Assembly (NCBI GenBank): GCA_002286715.1 | Contig: NSJX01000030.1 | Coordinates: 290,904 to 354,903 of the forward strand | Source: Dentipellis sp. KUC8613 | Taxonomy: Eukaryota; Basidiomycota; Agaricomycetes; Russulales; Hericiaceae | Direction of reading: 5' to 3' | DNA: 64,000 nt | Shown: positions 1 through 9,577 of the stretch, one piece after another | Position numbering within the stretch: position 1 is the first letter of the stretch | Layout of the letters: every line of letters begins with the position of its first letter | Made by a program: the position numbers and the translations under genes | The notes under the pieces: model-generated | Told to the model about the DNA's origin: nothing | Database searches by the model: none | Seen by the model: the letters and a program-made list of their open reading frames with translations, nothing else

Positions 1-714
1 GTCCAGGTTCGTCGATCCGTTCCCCACTGCCCATTAGTCATGGTTGACATAGGAGGAATTTCCTGCGTACAGTTCCATTGTTCCATGACGATGACGGACA
101 CAATTATGTTCATCAAGGAAACGAGGACGTGCCATTACGTTCTGGTCATATACACCCCGCGACTTTGCGGGGTGCCGGGATTCAAGTCGCAGATCGACCA
201 AAGGGAAGAAGCCCTCGTCCGGTGCCGCCAAGTCGTCGACCCTAACGTGCCTTCGAAGGCAAGGAAGGGGCTTCCCGAAGGAGACCATCCGGTGAAGCAC
301 TCCCTGCCGGCTCCTCCCTCAAGAGTTATGGAACCCGCCAAAGCAAGACAGCAGGCAGCCGAAGGAGCACAGCCGAAGACTATGGGTGATAGCATTCGCC
401 GTACCCTCGAGCGGCTTCTGCAACCTAAAGATGGGGATGGCGGTGATAGCGGCCGTGTTCATGTCGAAGATTTAGGCAATGGAGAACTTCAGATCGAATT
501 CCTCAAGGGTAATCGGCAGGGAGAAGGCGGAGACGAGGGAGAGGAAGACAATTTTGTCCCCAGCTCGGACATGATCGCGGAGGCTCTGCGGTCCGTCGGT
601 TATGACGTGAGGCGAGAGACGCAAACCGTAAAATCGAAACCCACGGGCAAGAACAAGAACGCGCCAAAGGCCCGTCAACCAGCTGCAGCTGGTCGCGGAA
701 GAGATGAGCTCTAA
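1..714 (+). CDS. YOS9: YOS9/OS-9-like ER lectin, 3' part only
   Basis: C-terminal end of an ER quality-control lectin that reads trimmed N-glycans on misfolded glycoproteins and hands them to the HRD ubiquitin-ligase complex (ERAD). The window starts inside the gene. Exons are 1-6 and 73-714, with a GT-AG intron at 7-72. The first ~35 visible residues are the end of an MRH (mannose-6-phosphate receptor homology) domain; the stretch KETRTCHYVLVIYTPRLC carries the conserved Glu and Tyr of the sugar pocket and two of the disulfide cysteines. After it come ~160 residues of low-complexity, charged sequence. The protein ends in RDEL, an ER-retrieval tail of the HDEL type, as expected for a soluble ER-lumenal Yos9. 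The frame would also allow an ATG at position 40, but that ATG lies inside the predicted intron. Identity is fairly sure; the missing N-terminus cannot be judged. Confidence 0.8.
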   Translation, partial: VQVRRSVPHCPLVMVDIGGISCVQFHCSMTMTDTIMFIKETRTCHYVLVIYTPRLCGVPGFKSQIDQREEALVRCRQVVDPNVPSKARKGLPEGDHPVKHSLPAPPSRVMEPAKARQQAAEGAQPKTMGDSIRRTLERLLQPKDGDGGDSGRVHVEDLGNGELQIEFLKGNRQGEGGDEGEEDNFVPSSDMIAEALRSVGYDVRRETQTVKSKPTGKNKNAPKARQPAAAGRGRDEL

Positions 715-1466
715 GGCGTCCATGTTGTTCATATAGTATGTAAGATAGTTCTGTCGCCCAGATGCGTTACCACCACCTTCCTGGAATTGTCATATACCTG
801 TCCCCTGAGCTTTTTCTTTTGTAAGCCGCGTCAAACTCAGTAGCCACGAGGCTCTTGAACGCCTTCCCGAGGACGAAGCCATGATTTATGGGGAAAAGTT
901 TGTGTGTGTATCGGCAATCTCATGACACGGCCTGTATCGCGATCTCAAGATTGCCCTCGTGCTCGGCCAGTCTCTCGGTACAATGTGTAGTCTCCATGCC
1001 AGATCAATGCCCTTGAGCTTCACCGCTTTCAAGCTGCCGCAAGTCAACCCACGCATTCACATATGATGCATGGAAAGTTGTTGATTCATGACGTTGACGC
1101 TACTGTTGTCATTGTCGCACGGCCGACAGGGGATACCCACGTTTTCAAGCGTGTCTAGCTTGGACTCTAGTCTTGTACACTTTCCTGCCTCGTGTGAGTA
1201 TAGCAGCATCACTCGGTATGCGGGGTAACCGACGCGTCTGTCACGTGCACATGAGAGACGATCAGGTGCGGGGACCAGCGCATTTGGCCGAGTCTGGGCC
1301 GGAGTGCCGAGGAATGGGTATGGTTTCTCCGCGAGTTATCTTATCTCGCCGGCGGGCCCATCCCTCGATTCATCGCGAGTCATGCCTCGAATAAAAAGTT
1401 AGGGCTTTTCAAGAGCTCCCCGCCGAAGGTCATTCTACCCTCGCATTCACCCCTGCACTCTCCAAA
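715..1466. other. Intergenic, YOS9 3' side and ASN1 promoter
   Basis: About 750 bp between the YOS9 stop and the asparagine synthetase start. No open frame with coding character and no RNA gene was seen. It should hold the YOS9 3' untranslated end and the ASN1 promoter. An AT-rich AATAAAAAG stretch lies about 75 bp before the ASN1 ATG. Confidence 0.5.
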
Positions 1467-3801
1467 ATGTGCGGAATATTTGCAATCCACGGGATCGACG
1501 CGCCCGCCTCAGAACGCGCCCACTGCATCGCGCTGTCCAAAAGACAGAGGCACCGCGGACCGGACTGGTCGGGATGCTCCGTGGGGCAGAAGAGTGTCCT
1601 CGTTCACGAGCGGTTGGCTATCGTTGGAGTCGGTGAGTGCAGCTGGGATTCGCACGTTCGCACACATTCGAGCGATTCCCTTTAGATACTGGCGCCCAGC
1701 CTCTGGTCAGCGACGACAAGACCATCACGCTCGCCGTCAATGGTGAGATCTACAACCATGTTCAGCTGAGGGCCACCTGCCCCGGCTACAAATTCAAGAC
1801 GCACTCGGATTGTGAAGTCATCATCCCCTTGGTGCGTCCCTGCTACACCCCCACCTTGAGCCCCTGGACAATATCTCACGTGCCTCTAGTACAAGAAACA
1901 TGGCAAGGACCTGTGCAACATGCTCGACGGCATGTTCTCCTTCGTCCTGCTCGACGAGTCCGTCCAGCCGCCCCGCGTCGTCGCCGCACGCGACCCCATC
2001 GGCATCACGACCCTCTACCAGGGCTGGAGCTCCAAGCGCCCCGGCGTTGTCTACTTCTGCTCCGAGCTCAAGTGCATCACGGAGGATTGCGACAAGATCA
2101 TCGCGTTCCCCCCTGGCCACGTCTACGACAGCGCCGACAACTCCACGACGCGCTACTACAACCCCTCGTGGTTCAACGGCGATGCGCCCGATGCCGCGGT
2201 TCCTACGCAGAAGGCCGACCTCACGCTTCTCCGCGAGACCCTGGAGGCCGCGGTGCGGAAGCGGCTCATGTCCGAGGTGCCGTACGGCGTCCTGCTGAGC
2301 GGTGGCCTGGACAGCAGTCTCATCGCGTCTATCGCGGCGAGGGAGACCGAGAAGGTCGCGAAGGCCCAGTATGACGCCCGCCAACGGCGACAGCAGGAGT
2401 CCGTGAGCGGCCCTCCGACGCCCACTGGCTCCAACTCTAACCCCGGCGTCATTGGCGAAGACTGTAAGTAAATGAAGGTGTCGCGCCCCGCGTTTGTACT
2501 CATCCCTGCGCTATGCCCCAGCAACGATCGCGGCTTGGCCCCAGTTGCACTCGTTCTCCATCGGACTTGAGAACTCCCCTGACCTGCTCGCGGCGCGCAA
2601 GGCCGCTCGCTTCCTGGGCACAATCCATCATGAATACATCTTCACCGTCCAGGAGGGTCTCGATGCCATCCCGGAAGTCATTTACCACCTAGAGACTTTC
2701 GACGTGACGACTGTCCGCGCCAGCACGCCGATGTACCTGCTCAGCCGGAAAATCAAGGCGATGGGTGTGAAGATGGTACTCAGTGGTGAGGGCAGTGACG
2801 AGATCTTCGGAGGTGCGTCAGGTCTTGCGAAGTGAACCTTCGCCTGCTCAACGTTGTGTGATGCAGGGTACCTGTACTTCCACGCCGCTCCGGACCCCAA
2901 GTCGTTCCACCAGGAGTGTGTCCGGAGAGTGAAGAACCTCCACACTGCCGACTGCTTGCGTGCCAACAAGTAATGTTCTTCATTCCCTCGTAAACGGCCT
3001 TTGCTGACAAGCAGAATGTAGGTCAACGATGGCATGGGGTCTCGAGGCACGAGTACCCTTCCTCGACAAGGCGTTCCTCGACGTCGCCATGACCATCGAC
3101 CCGACGGAGAAGATGTTCTCTAAAGGCGACGCGCAGGAGACCGATGCCGACGGTTGCCCCAAAATGGAGAAGGTACGTCCCTTGAACATCCCATGAATCC
3201 CGTTCATCACTCATGCTCATCGCCTTTCAGTACATCCTCCGCAAAGCGTTCGACGTTCCCGAAGGCGAGAAGCCCTACCTCCCCCGCTCGATTCTCTGGA
3301 GGCAAAAGGAACAGTTTTCCGACGGTGTCGGGTATTCCTGGATCGACGGGTACGATTGCTTCCTAGATGAATTGCCGCGAGGCCTCAATCTGACCATGCG
3401 CGCGCCGTCAGAATGAAAGACCACGCCGAAGTGACCATCTCCGACGAGCAGTTCTCAAAACGACATGAGCGCTGGCCCACGGACACCCCCGACACAAAAG
3501 AGGCGTACTACATCCGCGACGTCTTCGACAGTAAGCCCACCCATGTGCCCTGCTCGTCCTACTGTACCAGTCCAAACTAATAAACACCACAGGTCTCTTC
3601 AAGTCAGAAGCTGCTGCAGAAACTGTCGTGAGGTAAGCTCAATAAAATTATTAGCACAGAACAAAGACTAAAACATATAATTATTGAAGGTGGATCCCTC
3701 GAGCGGACTGGGGCTGCGCTGCAGATCCAAGCGGCAGGAGCGTCAGCATACACAACGCTGCGTACGGGGCAGACAAGCAGGGCACGGAAGGCGCAGCATA
3801 A
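1467..3801 (+). CDS. ASN1: Asparagine synthetase (glutamine-hydrolysing)
   Basis: Makes asparagine from aspartate, ATP and glutamine in the cytosol. Ten exons: 1467-1632, 1686-1831, 1890-2463, 2522-2812, 2867-2969, 3022-3172, 3231-3349, 3412-3530, 3593-3632, 3690-3801; 606 aa. The protein starts MCGIFA, so Cys2 becomes the N-terminal catalytic nucleophile of the class II glutaminase domain. RHRGPD and NGEIYNH are glutaminase motifs. The synthetase half has the ATP-pyrophosphatase loop SGGLDSS and, later, [15 protein letters not shown]. Right after the SGGLDSS helix there is an insertion of about 40 residues (rich in Q, S, P, G) that splits the usual SIA-x-R segment; together with a slightly long C-terminus it makes the protein longer than the ~570 aa common in the family. 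The start is fixed because the Cys must follow the initiator Met. It is convergent with the RhoGEF gene. Confidence 0.95.
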
Positions 3802-4216
3802 TGGTGGTACAGTTTATATGTAGACCGTGTAAATTAAAAGGGGGGCGGGGCCGGATCTGTAAGGAGAGTTCAAAGTGTACCGTGTAACAGAGGCGAGGCC
3901 TGCAGAGAGTCAATGAGGGAGTGTGTAGTAGATGCGCGCCACAGTGGGAGAAAAAATATGGTGGAACAATCCTAGAGCGAATTTAGAGCATGATGCAACG
4001 AGTGAATACGGTATCGCGAAGCAACGGAAATCGTGACATGAAGATAAGACGGAGACGGAGGTGCACATGGATATAAAGAAAAAGGCGTGCCGGTCATAAC
4101 GAGGGAAAAGGAATAAAACCAGATATAATTTCCCGTGAAACTGAAGCGTGGTATGATGGGGTATGAAATGAGGGCATCAACAGAGCGGTATAAGGTGCGT
4201 AAAGGGCATCTAGGGC
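3802..4216. other. Intergenic between convergent genes
   Basis: 415 bp between the stops of ASN1 and the RhoGEF gene. It holds a purine-rich stretch with a G-run near 3841 and no credible coding frame; it probably contains both 3' untranslated regions. Confidence 0.5.
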
Positions 4217-7200
4217 TTAGGCTTGATTCAGTGAGGGGTCCTGCATCAGCTGCCGGGGAAGACCCACTCCAGAATCTTCCGAAGGAGCTGGAGATGCGAG
4301 CAGTTTATTGGAGGTGGTGGTCGCGCGTGCTGCGCTTGTTTGGGATGTGTTTCGTAGACGCTTGTTGCCAGGGACAGGCGTAGCGGTGGAGCGGGTGCTT
4401 GTATCCCATGCGGGTCTCGTCACCGTTACCTTCACAGAATGACCCTCGTCCGAATGCGGCGTCCGGCGGCTCGTCGGTGTCGCCTGTGTACGGCGACTCG
4501 CAGGACGGGCGCCATGGGCGGATTCGGCAGATACAAGCCGAGTGCCAAACTTGGCGTTCGCAGACGACTCACGAGAGTAGCCCGTTGGCATGACTGGGCC
4601 GGCTCGTCGAGGGCCGTTCGATCCGGCGATTTGCCGCGGCTTTACGAGGGGCTTTTGGAGCGTCACCTTGTCGGCGCCCCAGTAGGAGAAACTCATCTTG
4701 CTCTTGCGATCCGAGTCGTCGGAGTCTGCACCACCGTCCTCGTCGTCATCAGGCATGGGAACAATCCTGGGTTGCACGGTCGAGTGGATCTGCGCCCGTG
4801 ACTTGACAACGCTAGACACGAAGTCAGCGCCCATTTAAAGTGCAGCAGTGTGTCCACCTACTCTTCCATTGACACGACGCCTTCCCGCGGTCGAGCAACG
4901 TTATTGATGGTCCAGGTCTCAATCTGGTAAATCGTATTTAGAGGACGAATTCGCGAACATCAAAGAATCGCTTACCTTGATGAACTTGTACAAGTTTCGA
5001 GGCTTTGCATGGGAGTTACGACGACCAGTCGTCGCGTACTTGGACTTGCCTTGCAATTCAGGCAACGAATTCGCTCGCGAATTCGTCCCACTAGCGCTGC
5101 CTAGCGGTAGCGAAGTAGTGCCTGTCCGTTGGCACCTCAGAACGACGTCACTGAAAATGACCAGCCATAAATCCTTCTTGCTACCCATGCCGCTTCCAGG
5201 CTGAAGGACGTCGCTCAAGCGCTTCAAGGACGTCTTGCCCTTCACCGCCTTCCCACTACCGCTCTGCGGTGGGGGTGACGACTTCGCCGCTTCGCTGGCC
5301 TCCCTGGGGCTGAAAATGCGCTCCTCTAGGAGGACACGAGACGGCTTTGGCGCAGCCAGTTGTCGCACCTTGTCCAAACCATCAATCCTAGCAAGGACAT
5401 CGCGCGTCTTATCGCGCTCCTCCTTCTGGATCTTCTCGTCTTCGATGCTGCGGACGATATTTTCCACTTCGGCGACCATCTGCAGGGTGCTCTCATACTC
5501 GAAAGTAGAGGGATCGGTGTGAAAAAGAAGGTTTTGGAAGAGCAATGGGTATTTGAGGAGTCGTTGGAAGGGCTTGGAGAGTGAGATTGCAAGGCCAGTC
5601 TCGCCCTTTTCCATGGAATCGTTCTCAAGCCGCTGCAAGAAGTTGCAAACTTTGAGCCATTCGTCGGCGTCTTGCTTCTTTGGTCGCTTTGCTGCGCTTG
5701 CCGTAGACAGGACGTCTTCGACTTGTTCCAACGCACGCTCCAAATGAAGCACGTAATCCGCATAGCCTCGCAGTATGTGTGACTATGAATAGAAGTCCTC
5801 AACACGGGAGGAGCAAGTAAAGCAGTGTAGATACGACTTACGTTCGCGACGAAAACATCGGCCAGGGAGCGGACAAGAGGATACTGTTCGTCATACCTCT
5901 TCCGGAGACCGTCGCTCAGCTTGAGATGACCCTCAAGGATACTGTTCTCGATAGTCTCTAAGCACATGCGAAGGTCTTCCGGTAACTGATGGGGTGCAAC
6001 ACCACCATTGACGGTATAGTCTGCGCTGGTCTGGCTCTTCTTTGTCCTCCTGAGGACACGGTTTCCAGACGCAGAGCCAGATTTGCGCTCACGATCCCGG
6101 TCTGAGGAAGAAAGGCCAATGAATGATTGACGGCCTAAAGAGTGTGTTGACGATGCATTAGGGTTGGGACGTGGGGGTGGAGGAAGTGATTGGTGTGAAC
6201 GTGAAGGAAAGGGAACGGAGGTACCCCGACCGAGGGTGCGTGAAAAAGTCGCGCTATACGGCGAACGAGGGTGATTATGTTTTGATACCATGTTGGAGCC
6301 TCCAGGAGGTCGCTGACGGGACGCAGAGTATCCTCTGCCCATTTGGTCATTCTCTTCATCGTCTGAGTTATCAGAATCGCCATCCATATTGGGTGTATCC
6401 TTGTCATCTTTCCGAGAAGCTGAGTCGATCGCAGCGGGGGTATCTGACCGGAGACCAGTCGGAGACAGGAAGCGAGAAGCAATAGGAAGATGCTCTAAGG
6501 ACTCTAAAGGCGTGTCGATGCGGGGATAGTCATCGTAGTCCATCAAGACAGGCGAAGATATTGGAGATGTTGAGTACGGGTGAAGCAAAGGTACAAGAAA
6601 AGTGTCCTTCATTTTAAGTAGCTCGGCAACATATCTACGGATAAGAGGCGTCAATGACACAGGTCCGCGAGTCTGGAGGTGTACAACTTACCGTTCCTCG
6701 CTAGCCACGATCTCCCACAACACTTCTTGTCGCGTGCGCTCTCGTGGACCCAGGTTGACGACGAGATCTTCTTCGGCGCCTTCGCTCCACGAGGCGGGCG
6801 GCATGACACTGTTTGCTGCAGATCGCTGCGAGAACGGCGTGCCAGAACGCAGAGACTGGTGTATGGAAGCGCCATCGCCGTAGCCTTTGGAGGGGTACGG
6901 AGATGACTGTCCGCGAGTGGAAGTTGCCTTGACAGTACTGGAAGTACTCCTTGTCGTAGAACCGACATCGGTGCGCGAGCCGGAGGCAGCAGTGGAGGTG
7001 GAGCCGCGGGGATCTTTTCCGTGGGTTCCTTGAAAGCGAGAGACAGTGGTTTTTGCGGGGGCAGTGGCGTCAGAAGGGAGAGGGCGATCGGAACTAGGGC
7101 CTGAGGGCGTCGGGGGTGGAGAAATGAATGCGACTTTCTTGTGTATGTCGTTGGCAGCATTGGCGGTGGAGATGCTCCCGTTTGGTGTCTTTCGAGAGCT

Positions 7201-7551
7201 GCGGCCAGACGAGTCGTGGTCGGGCCTGGAGGAGGAGGTGCGGGTTACGACATTTGCATCCGGCGAGTCCTCCTCAGCGACGTCGGACAACGGGCCACGC
7301 AAAGGATGGCTAGCGACAGAGGCATAATCATGGAGCTGCTGGGCATCATCAACAGGAGGAAGAGGGCGGGGAGAGAGGTCGGGGAGGGGCTTGTCGGATG
7401 CGAAGGAGGTGGGAGTGCCGGCTTGGCGCGGAGGCCATTCTGGAAGCGGGGGAAGTTGGGGGACCTTTTCACGGTGTGGAACAGGGTCGACAAGAGACTC
7501 TTTGGGATCGCGAGCCTTTGTTCTGTTGAACCGATGGAGGAAGGCCTTCAT
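4217..7551 (-). CDS. Dbl-family RhoGEF (DH-PH protein)
   Basis: Predicted guanine-nucleotide exchange factor for a Rho/Cdc42-type GTPase. Exons (minus): 7551-6692, 6634-5842, 5782-4976, 4923-4862, 4811-4217; 1038 aa. Residues 1-270 are Pro/Ser-rich and disordered. The first DH helix follows (QEVLWEIVASEERYVAELLK, about 270-295). The rest of the DH domain starts only at about residue 500 (DLRMCLETIENSILEG) and runs through the signature KPFQRLLKYPLLFQNLL to about 680. So some 190 residues of Ser/Pro-rich sequence sit inside the DH domain. A PH domain follows (DLWLVIFSDVVLRC, then YKFIKIETWTINNV). The C-terminal ~170 residues are again low complexity. The exact GTPase partner cannot be told. 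The start codon lies 70 bp from that of the divergent methyltransferase gene. Confidence 0.85.
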
Positions 7552-7621
7552 GGCGGGGACGGAGAGCGAAAACGTGGCCCGAGTGCGCTCTCAGCTTTCC
7601 GCCACAACACCAATCAACACC

Positions 7622-8436
7622 ATGCCCGCGCCTGCTCACCGCACAAAACATCTCCCTCTGATCTCACATCCCCCCTTCCTCCTCACCCAGCATGACGACC
7701 ATCTCGACACTGGCACCACTCTCTGGCTCGGCGCACAGTGCCTTGCCTCTTATCTTCCCACTCTCAGCCGGCCCGCCACTCGCCCCACCGCCCTTGAGCT
7801 CGGCAGCGGTATCGGACTCACCGCGTCTGTCTCTCTCCTCTAGTCCATCTCGTCGCGTCTCATTCCTGCCGCAGTCTTATTCTCGCGTCTCTTGGCTGGC
7901 ACGTCCTTGCTACCGACACTCGGCACGTCATCACGACCGTGTTAGGACCTAATGTCTCCCGCAATGCCTCTCAGCTACCTCCCGCGTCTGGCGAAATTCA
8001 CGTGCGCGAGCTTGACTGGTCTGTCCTTCCCGAGCACTGGGACTGGACTAGCCCTACCGCTATTGCCTGCTCCGACAGGCCACCCTCCGAGACCCCAGCA
8101 GATGGGCTGAGCCCCCCATTCGACCTCATCGTCTCCTCAGATACCCTCTATCATCCAGAGCTCATAACGCCACTCCTGCGTACAATGCACGCCGTATGCA
8201 CACAATCTTTGGCTCACGGTTCACGACCACCACCCGTATATCTTTGCATTGAGCGTCGTGACCCCGCTCTTATCGATCAGGCTCTCCTCGAGGCCAAGAC
8301 GCGATGGAATTTCCGAACAGAGCGCGTACCTCAGCGTAAACTTTCGAAGGCGATGGAGAAAGGCGGGCTCAGGTGGGCCAAGGAAGATTGGGAAGGAGTC
8401 GAACTGTGGAAGTTAACTCTCAGACGCGAGACCTAG
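7622..8436 (+). CDS. METTL21-like protein N-lysine methyltransferase
   Basis: Small SAM-dependent methyltransferase of the Methyltransf_16 (METTL21/EFM/RKM5) type, a family that methylates lysines on translation factors, ribosomal proteins and chaperones; the substrate here is unknown. Two exons, 7622-7824 and 7875-8436; 254 aa. Splicing joins motif I as ALELGSGIGLTALILASLGW, which is broken by a stop if the intron is not removed. HVLATDTRH is the acidic-loop motif and FDLIVSSDTLYHPE the family's post-I motif. LDTGTTLWLGAQCLASYL near residue 30 is the usual N-terminal helix ahead of the SAM fold. An in-frame upstream ATG at 7550 would add 24 residues, but it overlaps the start of the divergent RhoGEF gene, so the start at 7622 is preferred. 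Confidence 0.85.
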
Positions 8437-8663
8437 TAATTTCTGTATGGAGTATTGTATCAATTTAATGGCGTGTACGAGGTCGTCAAACGGTCAGCAA
8501 GTAGTACAGGACAGCAGTAGTATGTACGCAGAGCAATTGGGTATCGGGCATACGGCCAGGAGGATTCTTCTTTTTGTCTTTCTATGAACTCGTTTGCTTT
8601 CCATTCGTCTTCTCGGAGCTGCATACAGGATAAGCAGCGGGACGCGATGCATGCGCCATCAAC

Positions 8664-9356
8664 TCACGATGCAGCCGTCTCTTCGTCCAAATCCTCTCGT
8701 CTTGTCGCTACTAGTCGCAATTTGCGATCGAAGCCATGGCTCGACTAGTAAAAGCGGTAAATCACTAACGCATTTGACCAGTATCGCGGTGTGCTTACCA
8801 GATCTCTCCATGTCTCCTCTTCATCATTCTCGGTTTGCAGCTGATATATTTGCATAAAGCCCTTGAATCTGAGGACGCAAGGTGAGCATGATAACACCGT
8901 TGAATGTTGCAAGACAAATACTCACGTCAACCCGCCATCGTCTGTCACGTCCAAAAATTCCTGCAGCTCTTCTTTCGTCTCTTCACTGAACGGCGCGCCG
9001 TTCGTATCGCGTGCCCATGAATCCAATCCCGCCTGATCCAGGTATGCACCTGCTGGCGGGTAAAGCAGCGCCAGATGCTTCTCGCCGGCGTTGCTCGACG
9101 ATGGTTTCGGAGTGCAATATTTCGCAAATATATGTTTTAAACATGTCTCGAGCTACCAAGCACGTATGGAGTCCTGTCGGTATGCAGTCGTTCAGAGATG
9201 AGGATCCCAATCACGCACCTGCCTGGAGATCGCGCCGTCGACGTCAAGCAGCTGCACATCCGGCTCGGTATTTCTTCTACCTTGCCGTGAGCCTGGCTCG
9301 GGGGTTTCTGGTCGCGGAGACTGCACACGCGATTCGAGATCTTGGGCCGCAGGCAT
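8664..9356 (-). CDS. Small protein with degenerate EF-hand-like repeats
   Basis: A 171-aa protein visible only after splicing. Exons (minus): 9356-9219, 9152-8926, 8868-8799, 8744-8664; all four join in phase. An in-frame stop just upstream fixes the ATG. Residues 30-50 (QLLDVDGAISRQLETCLKHI) look helical. Two segments resemble EF-hand loops but lack some calcium ligands: around ARDTNGAPFSEE, and around DVTDDGGLTFKGFMQIYQL, which has Gly where the loop-closing acidic residue belongs. The acidic TENDEEETWRDL and a final HGFDRKLRLV follow. I know no named family for it; the segment reads like a conserved fungal protein of unknown function. It is divergent from PRP28 with 221 bp between start codons, and convergent with the methyltransferase gene. 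Confidence 0.7.
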
Positions 9357-9577
9357 TCGAGATACAGGAGCTTATGACAGACGGTGGCGGTGGTTGAAGC
9401 AACGATAGAGACAACGATGCAGGCGCGTCCTGGCGCCTCAACACGACCTCTTGAACTGTGAGTGGCCGCAGAAAGAATCGGACTTCCGGCGCCACGGACG
9501 TGTTTCCACGTGGATCCCACGTGATGGGCAGTCATGGTCACTGCGGCACCGACGAGGTGCAGTTGCTCAGAACCATC

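Noticed and set aside
9137..9541. 134-codon minus-strand frame as the N-terminus of the EF-hand-like gene
   Set aside because: It is in the wrong phase for the conserved exons; the frame starting at 9356 joins correctly.
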